DNA of 64,000 nt, taken from NCBI GenBank assembly GCA_028284285.1, contig JANQSA010000025.1:1-64000 (forward strand), in the 5' to 3' direction. Below the pieces are notes generated by a model that made no database searches, had not been told where the DNA came from, and saw only the letters and a program-made list of their open reading frames with translations. The position numbers were made by a program, and so were the translations under genes. This stretch comes from Croceivirga sp. GTDB taxonomy: Bacteria > Bacteroidota > Bacteroidia > Flavobacteriales > Flavobacteriaceae. Below, piece by piece: positions 7,180 to 14,106 of the stretch. Numbering within the stretch: the first letter of the stretch is position 1; each line of letters opens with the position of its first letter.

Positions 7180-7653
7180 ATGGGTACTTATCAAACTAGC
7201 AAATGCGGACATTGCAAAAAAACTTGGGCATTTATGGAATATGGAGGTGATAGTTCTTGCGGTCCTCCAGTTATCAAATGCATCCATTGCAATGGTCTAA
7301 ACAGGACTAAAATGAAGTTGTACCGGGATATGACATTTTTTAATAAGTTGACGTTTTGGTTAGGGCGGGGTTTGGTTAAACCAATATTTGGACTATTTAT
7401 GATTGGCTTTGGAGTAGGGATTTTGTACTGGCAATATTTGACAGTGGAGGATAATGGGGTATCACCAATGTCACATATGCTAGAAATAAATAACTGGTTT
7501 GGAATTATATTTTTTCATGCAATGGCAATAGGGGTTGCATGGTTGGGAATAGCCCAAATGCGTGACACTTTTTCGACAAAAAGACAAATAATAGCTATGG
7601 AACAATTATTTGACGAAAACGGGGGATTTTTTTGGAGCAATCAGCAATACTAA
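7180..7653 (+). CDS. Zinc-ribbon membrane protein, hypothetical, 157 aa
   Basis: The N-terminus has a treble-clef-like arrangement, C-x2-C at CGHC (residues 8-11) and C-x2-C at CIHC (about residues 31-34), consistent with a small zinc ribbon. It is followed by two predicted membrane segments (about residues 63-85 and 106-128) and a short hydrophilic tail. I do not recognise the family. The start is the ATG 18 bp after the right core of site 7. No clear palindrome follows, so this may be the last cassette of the array. Membrane-anchored zinc ribbons occur as sensors or scaffolds, but no partner is visible. Confidence 0.65.
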   Translation: MGTYQTSKCGHCKKTWAFMEYGGDSSCGPPVIKCIHCNGLNRTKMKLYRDMTFFNKLTFWLGRGLVKPIFGLFMIGFGVGILYWQYLTVEDNGVSPMSHMLEINNWFGIIFFHAMAIGVAWLGIAQMRDTFSTKRQIIAMEQLFDENGGFFWSNQQY

Positions 7654-8151
7654 AAATAGTAAAAACTGATTTTCAACTTTGCAAAGAATAAAAAACCACT
7701 GGAATTAATCCAGATGTAGCAAAAGCATTAGATAACATAGGCTATAATCTATAGCCGTAATTCTTTAACCTCAAACTTAGAAATCATCAACAGCTGGATT
7801 TGCCACGGTTGGAAACCTAACGATTTTCAATGCCACCACAAATCATAGCCGTGGTCATTGGGCAAGTAATTCTTAGCTCCATAAAAGGAGCGTTTTTGAG
7901 ACATTACCTTATATTGGAAAAACTGATTATTAAAGTCAAACTACACAATTTAGCATCGATTATATATTTTCTTAGTAATTTCACATTAGAAAAGCACTTA
8001 AAAATTACGTTCTTAAGTTACTTCTTGGTTATTAGTGTCCATAAAGGGATTTTATTCAAGATTTCAACACTTAACTAATTGAAAATAAAACACTTGACTG
8101 TATCAACTTAGTTCAGTCATCCCGACGAACCACTTTTAAGTGGGTATCAAG
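7654..8151. other. Intergenic region between the array and the integrase element
   Basis: Contains two small hairpins, CTGGA/TCCAG at 7699-7713 and a perfect 7-bp stem GGCTATA-ATC-TATAGCC at 7740-7756. An open frame of 82 codons (7830-8078, plus) is hydrophobic and low-complexity; it resembles no protein I know and is probably not a gene. The words CCACGGTTGG at 7803-7812 could be a relic right core. No RNA gene is recognisable. Confidence 0.4.
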
Positions 8152-8190
8152 GCACTGTCAACTGACTGATTGACAGTGCTTTTCATTTTT
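8152..8190 (+). terminator. Rho-independent terminator
   Basis: A perfect 10-bp stem, GCACTGTCAA (8152-8161) against TTGACAGTGC (8170-8179) with an 8-nt loop, followed by TTTTCATTTTT. It would stop plus-strand transcription from the cassette region just before the integrase element. Confidence 0.75.
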
Positions 8191-8306
8191 ATTGCATTCA
8201 TCTGATATCATCTAAAATCATATAAAAGGTGTAGAGTTCGGTGAATGAATTGGTACGTTCCTTGTGCATAATTTTGATAGCATATAAGGCTATTTAGGGT
8301 CGTCTT
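8184..8306. repeat. Left copy of a 123-bp direct repeat (putative attL side)
   Basis: Aligns without gaps to 13946-14068, exactly 5,762 bp away, with about 15 mismatches in 123 bp. The longest identical core is 32 bp at 8203-8234. It lies directly upstream of the recombinase gene, which reads inward, as in integrated elements with the integrase next to attL. It may also include the integrase promoter. Confidence 0.7.
8269..8276 (+). promoter_or_regulatory. Possible Bacteroidetes -7 box for the integrase
   Basis: TAATTTTG fits the TAnnTTTG consensus of Bacteroidetes housekeeping promoters. A TTGG at 8250-8253 could be the -33 element but the spacer (15 bp) is shorter than usual. The same box is conserved in the right repeat at 14031-14038. 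Confidence 0.35.
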
Positions 8307-8343
8307 TGCAAACAACCAATGTTTCATTTAAAAGACCTGTATC

Positions 8344-9603
8344 ATGCGGAACAACAGTACATTAAAGGTTCTCATTTTTACCAGAGACCATACAAACAAT
8401 CCAGAAAGGCTTACAATTTATGCACGGATAACCGTGGACGGAAGATGAGCGGAAATCAGTTTGAAACGTTACGTTTCGGTGAATGATTGGGACGAAACAC
8501 GGGGTAGGGTCATTGGCTTCTCACAGAAAGCACGACTCCTGAACAGTTATCTGGACGAGGTCTATGTGCAGATCATGGACTCACATAAACAGTTGTTAGG
8601 TGAGGGGAAAGTTATTACAGCACAGGCCATCAAGGCCCGTTTTCTTGGGCAGGACGACCAAAACAAAACTTTAAAGGAACTTATAGAATACCATAACAAG
8701 ACACAGGTATTGGTGCTTCGACCGGGTACCATGAAGAACTACTATTCAACGGAAAGATATCTGGATAAGTTTTTGGACGAGATATTGAAGCTCCCCGACA
8801 TCTATTTGAAACAGTTGAGCTATAGGTTTATCTTGGATTTTGAGCAATACCTCAGGACTTATCAACCCAAAAAAGCGAGAAAGACCTGTTCAAACAATGG
8901 GGCAATGAAACATCTGGAAAGGCTTATGAAGATGGTAAACCTTGCAGTAAGATTGGAATGGATTGAAAAAGACCCATTTCGGAATTACAAGCTCAACTTT
9001 CATAAAACAGAACGAAGCTACCTTTCCGAAAGGGAACTTCGTCTTATTGAGGAAACAACTTTCAGTGGTGCAGGCTATGAAAAGGTAAAAGATGTATTTC
9101 TCTTTTCATGTTATACCGGGCTTTCCTATATAGATGTCAAGGAATTGAAATCCCAACAGTTGGTTCTAGGAATCGACGGAAACCTCTGGATACATACCAA
9201 AAGGGAAAAAACCAATGAACTGGTAAAGATTCCATTATTGCCAAAGGCAAAAAAGATTATCGAGAAATACGGAAAAGATAGAAGGGCCGATGTTTTGGGA
9301 AAACTTCTTCCCGTTTATAGCAATCAAAAGACGAATTCATATCTAAAAGTAATCGCTAAAGCCTGTGGTATCCATAAACATATAACCTTCCATACGGCAA
9401 GGCACACTTTTGCCACTACAATAACCTTGTCCAACGGAGTGCCTATCGAAACTGTTTCCAAGATGTTGGGACATACCAAACTGACCACCACCCAGATTTA
9501 TGCAAGGGTTTTGGAAAGAAAAGTAGGGGAGGACATGCAGCACCATATTGTAAAAATGGAGACCAAAAGCAGTACTGAAGAAATAAGATATCAAGAAAGG
9601 TGA
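8344..9603 (+). pseudogene. Tyrosine recombinase/integrase (CTn/NBU type) with an in-frame TGA at codon 35
   Basis: The natural reading frame starts at ATG 8344 (MRNNSTLKVLIFTR, the arm-binding N-terminus of Bacteroidetes site-specific integrases) and runs to TGA 9601-9603, but codon 35 (8446-8448) is TGA between DGR and AEISLKR, where relatives carry Arg; one C-to-T change in CGA would explain it. After the stop the frame is open: SAM-like core-binding domain, then the catalytic domain with Lys247, HTARH (His311, Arg314), LGH (His338) and Tyr347, numbered from the TTG at 8461. The first catalytic Arg is replaced by Ser in CYTGLSY, as known for IntDOT-type enzymes. Reinitiation at 8461 would yield 380 residues lacking the arm domain, so normal activity is doubtful. 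Confidence 0.88.
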
Positions 9604-9664
9604 AAAGGCAGTTTATGTTTTCTGGATTTGATAGTGAAACGACCAAATTCGGAAAAGCAAGAGA

Positions 9665-9687
9665 GTAACGCGCTAAAGCGACGTTAC
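9665..9687. repeat. Short hairpin downstream of the integrase
   Basis: GTAACG-CGC-TAAA-GCG-A-CGTTAC forms a 9-bp stem with one bulge, 60 bp after the integrase stop. There is no T-run directly after it, so it is not a standard terminator. Confidence 0.45.
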
Positions 9688-9761
9688 GTTATCAAAATTG
9701 ATTTTAAAATATTGATTTTCAAAACTTTAAAAATAGATTAAAAAGGGAGTTGAAAAATTTA

Positions 9762-9815
9762 ATTGTAACAATTCAACCCAAAACCTTTATAAACAGGGTT
9801 CTAGATTGTTACAAT
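9762..9815. repeat. Inverted repeat upstream of the mobilization gene (oriT candidate)
   Basis: ATTGTAACAAT (9762-9772) and its perfect complement ATTGTTACAAT (9805-9815) flank a 32-nt centre that also holds AACCC/GGGTT. It sits 20 bp before the start of the BfmA/BtgA-like gene. It could be an operator, a recombinase site or part of a transfer origin. Confidence 0.5.
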
Positions 9816-9835
9816 GGGATAAGAAAAATAAGAAA

Positions 9836-10387
9836 ATGGATGGATTCGGAACCATAAGGCTGCACCATAGAACCATTAAAAGGTTCAGGCGATTTTCAAG
9901 GAAAATGACCAAGTCCTATTCCGAAACTTAGGAAGAGGTCATGGACTTTTTTGAGTGGCATGGAATTTCTTTAACAAGCAGATTCCCAAAACAGATAAAT
10001 GATGATGGTGAAAAGACGAGGAAGAGGATAAATGCTCTCATTGCCATTGTAAGGGATATTGAAAAGACACAGACCTTGCCTACCAATGAAATGTTATTGG
10101 CACTGTTTGGGCAACATGAAATTGTAAAGAAGAGAAGGGAGCCCAAACGAGTTGAAAAGAAATTCCAAAAGCTCACTAAAGAGGAATGGAACAAATTGGA
10201 AGGAATGATACCAAGGGAGCAGTTAAACCAGTTAGAGGAAAAACATCAAAAAGAGAAAGTGGAGATTTTAAACTTCCTATTGAAAATAAAATTGGTAAAG
10301 CCGAGGTTCGGGAAACCATATTGGAGTATGGAAACGAGTGCCAATGAAATTGGACGCCTTAAGAGGAAGATGAGAAGAGATTACTGA
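9836..10387 (+). pseudogene. BfmA/BtgA-like mobilization protein with an in-frame TAG at codon 32
   Basis: The full frame starts at ATG 9836 with MDGFGTIRLHHRTIKRFRRF and ends at TGA 10385-10387 (183 codons). Codon 32 (9929-9931) is TAG between YSET and EEVMDFFEWHG, where relatives that I recall have Leu; a TTG-to-TAG change would explain it. Downstream the frame is intact, including TSRFPKQIN, IRDIEKTQTLPTNEMLLALFGQHE and the VKPRFGKPY segment near the end. These are typical of the small mobilization proteins encoded next to integrases in Bacteroidetes mobilizable elements, thought to help DNA transfer. Restart at ATG 9941 would give 148 residues without the basic N-terminus. Confidence 0.78.
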
Positions 10388-10446
10388 AAAAAATTCTACC
10401 TCGCTCAGTAGTATTAGTTTGTGTAAGTATTTGGGGCGCTTGCAGC

Positions 10447-10474
10447 GCGAAACCTTGTTTCGCTCGCTTTTTTC
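10447..10474 (+). terminator. Terminator-like hairpin
   Basis: GCGAAAC-CTT-GTTTCGC (10447-10463) followed by TCGCTTTTTTC. It lies 60 bp after the mobilization gene and could end the integrase/mobilization transcript. Confidence 0.6.
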
Positions 10475-10676
10475 TTTCAAAATCTTGCCTAAGCTTTATC
10501 CAAGGTGAGTTAACCTTTTTATGGTTCTAAGAGTAATTTGATTATGTTATTTCTCAGGTTAAAATTGAAGAGAAAACAGATTATGGTTTTACATCTTTAA
10601 AAAATGCGTACTAATCTGATTTTATTTGTTTATTTATAGCATTGGTTTATTTTTGGATCTATAGCTTCAATCCCTT

Positions 10677-13460
10677 ATGCATATAAGAGAGAATATCTTT
10701 CTATTTTTAGTATGTATTGCCTACTTCAATGTGTTTTCTCAATGCCCTCCTCCTGGGGAAATACTATTATATAGTCAAAGCGATGTTGAAACTTTTATCC
10801 AAAATTATGGCTCCTGTGAGGTGATAAACGGGGATTTATGGATTGGACGGGATGCTACCGACATTTCCGGACTAACTGCAATAAGGAGAATAGAAGGATC
10901 ATTAAGGCTTAACTACTCAGGGGTTACTAGTGTTTCAAATTTTGGTTCATTGGAGTTTGTGGGAGGAGATTTTGAGATAGATCAAAGTCATTCGCTTACA
11001 TCTATTGAAGGAATTAACAAGTTGCATACAGTTAATGGAGACTTTTTAATTACTGGAAACTATAACAATTTAAAAGAGATCAAAGGATTTGATTCTTTGG
11101 AAAGTGTTGGAGGAAACTTTCAGATTTCAGAAAATTATAATGGACTTGAAGCAATCTCTGAGTTTGAAAACTTGGAAAATATAGGAGGCTGGTTTTTGGT
11201 AAGGGCAAATAATGTTTTGGAAGAATTGGTAGGATTTAACGAATTGGTTAAGATAGGAACTCAATTTTCCATAGAATCCTTTAAAGGAAATCTAAGTATT
11301 GAGAGTAATAGGTCCCTTATTGAAATTAATGGGTTCAATTCGTTAAAAGAAGTTGTGAGGAACCTTGAGATTCAAGGCAATGGCAGTTTGTCAAAGATTG
11401 TTGGATTCTCAAACCTCGAAAGGATAAACCGAATATTAAGTATTGGAGGTAGTCTTTCGCTGGAGGAGATTCCCATGTTTGAAACCCTTATTACTATAGG
11501 TAGCGGGATAGATATAGTTAGAACTGGACTTAGTGGTTTGGACGGATTCAATAACGTCCAAGTTATTGGAGATTTAAGTCCATCTTGGGGGAATTTACAT
11601 ATAAGAGAAAATCCTCTGTTAACAGAAATTACAGGTTTTGGCAATCTTAATAAATTGGAAGGTGGGCTAGGTATAACCCAAAATGATTCGCTTATATCAC
11701 TGATTGGATTCACAAGTTTAATTGAAGCCAGACACATTGGAATAGGGGCCAATCCTGTTCTTCCAAACCTAAATGGATTGGAAAACATTATAAAGGTTGA
11801 AATAGTTGGAGGTACTGCCATAAGTATAGGGGGGAATCATTCACTGGTGGATTGTTCAGCATTATGTAATTTACTGACCAATGGAAGTATAGTAGGGTCA
11901 GTTTTCATATCCGATAACCCTTCCAAATGTGGTAGTGAATTAAAAGTAAGGGAAGAATGTATTCCAGATTTTGACAATGATGGTGTGTTAAATGATGATG
12001 ATTTGGACGATGATAATGATGGAATCACTGATTTGGTTGAACAAAATGGGTTACCTGATAGGGATAGTGATGAGGATGGTTTTCCTGACCATAGAGATTT
12101 TGATAGTGATGGGGATGGATGTTTTGATGTAATTGAAGCGGGCTTTTTAGATGGAGATGATAATGGTACTTTAGGAAGTGCTCCCGACACTGTTGATGTA
12201 AACGGACTTATTATTGGAGAACCTTTAGGATATACCTTACCCAATGATATTAATATAAATGGGGTATTTGATTTTCAGGAAGATAATATTTTAGATCCAG
12301 GGGAAGATTCCCAGGCTTCGATATGTGTGAACGGAGGAGCGGTGGACCTGTTTACGTTATTGGGTGGTAACCCAGAGATTGGCGGTGTGTGGAGTCCACT
12401 TCTGGCAAGTGGCACGGGGAATTTTGATCCTATGGTCGATCCTTCCGGAACCTACACCTATACAGTTGCCAACGGGGTTTGTGGCAGTAGTTCTGCGACC
12501 CTGGTATTAACGGTCGAACAGGAACCAGATGCAGGGGAAGATGGGGTTTTAGCGCTTTGCTCAAACGATTTTGCTATGGACCTGTTCACTGTTCTTGGGG
12601 GCACACCCGACAGTGGTGGAAGCTGGAGCCCACCCATGACAAGTGGTACTGGAGTTTTTGACCCTACTATGGATTCTCCTGGAACATATACCTATACCAT
12701 AGATGGTGCCAGTTGTACGGACGATTCCGCAATCGTGGAGGTCATAGTCAACCAGCCCCCAAACCCAGGGGAAGATTCCCAGGCTTCGATATGTGTGAAC
12801 GGAGGAGCGGTGGACCTGTTTACGTTATTGGGTGGTAATCCAGAGGTTGGCGGTGTGTGGAGTCCACTTCTGGCAAGTGGCACAGGGAATTTTGATCCTA
12901 TGGTTGATCCTTCCGGAACCTACACCTATACAGTGGCCAACGGGGTTTGTGGCAGTAATAGTACCACTCTTAGAATAGATGTTCAAGAAGTGTTTCCTAT
13001 AACCGAGTTTAATTTGGATATCACCTCATGGAGCGGGAATAATACAGTGCAATTGGTGATTGATTCGGATAGAACGTATGAATATTCATTAAACAATATT
13101 GACTATCAAAGAAGCAATTCGTTCGATAATCTAGTTGGAGGAATGTATTTTATTTATGCCCGAGAGATAAATGGTTGTGGGAGACTTGAGGAAACATTTA
13201 CGATTGTTGATTATCCAAGATTTTTCACTCCAAATAATGACGGTTTTAATGATGTATGGGAGCTTATGGGAATGAAAGAAACCGTATATACTTTAGAAAT
13301 ATTTGATAGGTACGGCAGATTTTTGAAACAACTTAATAATAGAGATTCTTATTGGGATGGAACGTATCGAAATAAGCTTCTTCCGGCAAGTGACTATTGG
13401 TTTAGAATCAGTTTAGAAAATGGTGAAATTCTAACAGGACACTTTAGTTTGATAAGATAA
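10677..13460 (+). CDS. Large type IX-secreted surface protein with L-domain-like, calcium-binding and Ig-like repeats
   Basis: A 927-residue protein. Signal peptide at residues 1-22 (ending VFSQ). Residues 45-400 form repeated units with the pattern (G)-D-hydrophobic-x-I, resembling receptor L-domain/LRR folds. Residues about 430-480 are a thrombospondin type 3-like DxDxDG stretch (DFDNDGVLNDDDLDDDNDG). Residues 540-760 hold three repeats of a Cys-containing module (GEDSQASICVNGG...GTYTYTV). The end, from about residue 845, is a gliding-motility/CHU_C-type C-terminal domain (FFTPNNDGFNDVW, then FDRYGRFLKQL, YWDGTY and DYWFRISLENG), the type B sorting signal of the type IX secretion system. 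Likely cell-surface adhesin. It lies between the two direct repeats, as cargo of the element or an older neighbour. Confidence 0.88.
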   Translation: MHIRENIFLFLVCIAYFNVFSQCPPPGEILLYSQSDVETFIQNYGSCEVINGDLWIGRDATDISGLTAIRRIEGSLRLNYSGVTSVSNFGSLEFVGGDFEIDQSHSLTSIEGINKLHTVNGDFLITGNYNNLKEIKGFDSLESVGGNFQISENYNGLEAISEFENLENIGGWFLVRANNVLEELVGFNELVKIGTQFSIESFKGNLSIESNRSLIEINGFNSLKEVVRNLEIQGNGSLSKIVGFSNLERINRILSIGGSLSLEEIPMFETLITIGSGIDIVRTGLSGLDGFNNVQVIGDLSPSWGNLHIRENPLLTEITGFGNLNKLEGGLGITQNDSLISLIGFTSLIEARHIGIGANPVLPNLNGLENIIKVEIVGGTAISIGGNHSLVDCSALCNLLTNGSIVGSVFISDNPSKCGSELKVREECIPDFDNDGVLNDDDLDDDNDGITDLVEQNGLPDRDSDEDGFPDHRDFDSDGDGCFDVIEAGFLDGDDNGTLGSAPDTVDVNGLIIGEPLGYTLPNDININGVFDFQEDNILDPGEDSQASICVNGGAVDLFTLLGGNPEIGGVWSPLLASGTGNFDPMVDPSGTYTYTVANGVCGSSSATLVLTVEQEPDAGEDGVLALCSNDFAMDLFTVLGGTPDSGGSWSPPMTSGTGVFDPTMDSPGTYTYTIDGASCTDDSAIVEVIVNQPPNPGEDSQASICVNGGAVDLFTLLGGNPEVGGVWSPLLASGTGNFDPMVDPSGTYTYTVANGVCGSNSTTLRIDVQEVFPITEFNLDITSWSGNNTVQLVIDSDRTYEYSLNNIDYQRSNSFDNLVGGMYFIYAREINGCGRLEETFTIVDYPRFFTPNNDGFNDVWELMGMKETVYTLEIFDRYGRFLKQLNNRDSYWDGTYRNKLLPASDYWFRISLENGEILTGHFSLIR
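12297..12489 (+). repeat. Intragenic DNA repeat, copy 1
   Basis: 193 bp inside the surface-protein gene, repeated at 12765-12957 (offset 468 bp, in frame) with about five differences. A diverged protein-level copy lies between them. Confidence 0.85.
12765..12957 (+). repeat. Intragenic DNA repeat, copy 2
   Basis: Second copy of the 193-bp segment at 12297-12489. Most of the differences look like third-position changes, so the protein modules are almost identical (one Ile/Val change). Confidence 0.85.
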
Positions 13461-13504
13461 TTTAGATTGAACTCTATTTATAAAAAATGGAAGAAGTTTT
13501 AGAG

Positions 13505-13661
13505 TTGTCCTAAAAAGGGTAAGACTACAGTCAAAGAAAATAGTGTTGATTCCACATATAATGTGTCAGTAACTACCGGCAAAACCTATTATTGGAAAAT
13601 TGTTGTAAAAGATGGCAATGGAGGTGAAAGTATTGGGGATATCTGGATTTTTAAAAGCTAA
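13505..13661 (+). pseudogene. C-terminal remnant of an Fn3-type lipoprotein or surface protein
   Basis: A frame that opens after a stop reads ...ENSVDSTYNVSVTTGKTYYWKIVVKDGNGGESIGDIWIFKS and ends with TAA. The segment TYYWKIVVKDGNGGES...IWIF is the last two strands of a fibronectin type III-like domain frequent at the C-terminus of flavobacterial lipoproteins. There is no start codon or upstream domain, so this is a truncated gene end, probably left behind by a deletion or by insertion of the mobile element. Confidence 0.6.
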
Positions 13662-13891
13662 AAGACGGCTATGCTAACGAAATACTTTCATATAATTATA
13701 AAACGTAGATAACATCATCGAAAAGTTTGGATGACCTTATTCTAATTTATTTCTTATTTTAGTATAGCAAACAACCATAAATTTTGCATCAAAACGTGCT
13801 GATTTGAACCTAGTTTAGAGTTTGGTGAATCAGTTTGATTGATTTGTGTAAGATATTGATATTCATCTGATTGTGATGACTTGAAAAATCC

Positions 13892-13955
13892 GGTCATCCC
13901 GACTTCGCCTTCCGCATCTCGAAGAATACCAAGAGCGAAAGAGGGCATTTTTATT
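13892..13955. repeat. Dispersed intergenic repeat, copy B
   Basis: GTCATCCCGACTTCGCC followed by CTCGAAGAATACCAAGAGCG and ending in CATTTTTATT. A close copy lies at 25719-25781, and the ends (GTCATCCCGAC, CATTTTTATTGCA) recur at 8115-8195 around a different hairpin. The TTCGC/AGAGCGAA arms followed by T-rich sequence look terminator-like. Confidence 0.6.
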
Positions 13956-14068
13956 GCATTTATATGATATCATCTAAAATCATATAAAAGGTGTAGCGCT
14001 CGGGGAATGAATGCGTGCGTTCCTTGCGCGTAATTTTGACAGTAAATAAGACTATTTAGGGTCATCTT
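13946..14068. repeat. Right copy of the 123-bp direct repeat (putative attR side)
   Basis: Counterpart of 8184-8306, gap-free, about 88% identical, with a 32-bp identical core at 13965-13996. It ends 39 bp before the stop of the efflux permease gene. It conserves the TAATTTTG box but no integrase follows, so it is either the far attachment site or the relic leader of another element. The rest of the intergenic space from 13461 shows no other gene besides the Fn3 remnant. Confidence 0.7.
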
Positions 14069-14106
14069 CTTTAAAATCATGTAGGAACACCACATCCTTC
14101 ATCCCA

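Noticed and set aside
7830..8078. 82-codon plus-strand frame between the array and the integrase
   Set aside because: Hydrophobic low-complexity product with no relatives I know, poor start context, and overlap with the terminator/repeat zone border. Possibly a remnant.
8344..9603. Reading the recombinase as an integron integrase that drives the cassette array
   Set aside because: Its N-terminal arm domain and Ser in place of the first catalytic Arg place it with CTn/NBU-type recombinases, and it has no sign of an IntI-specific insertion; it belongs to the neighbouring element.
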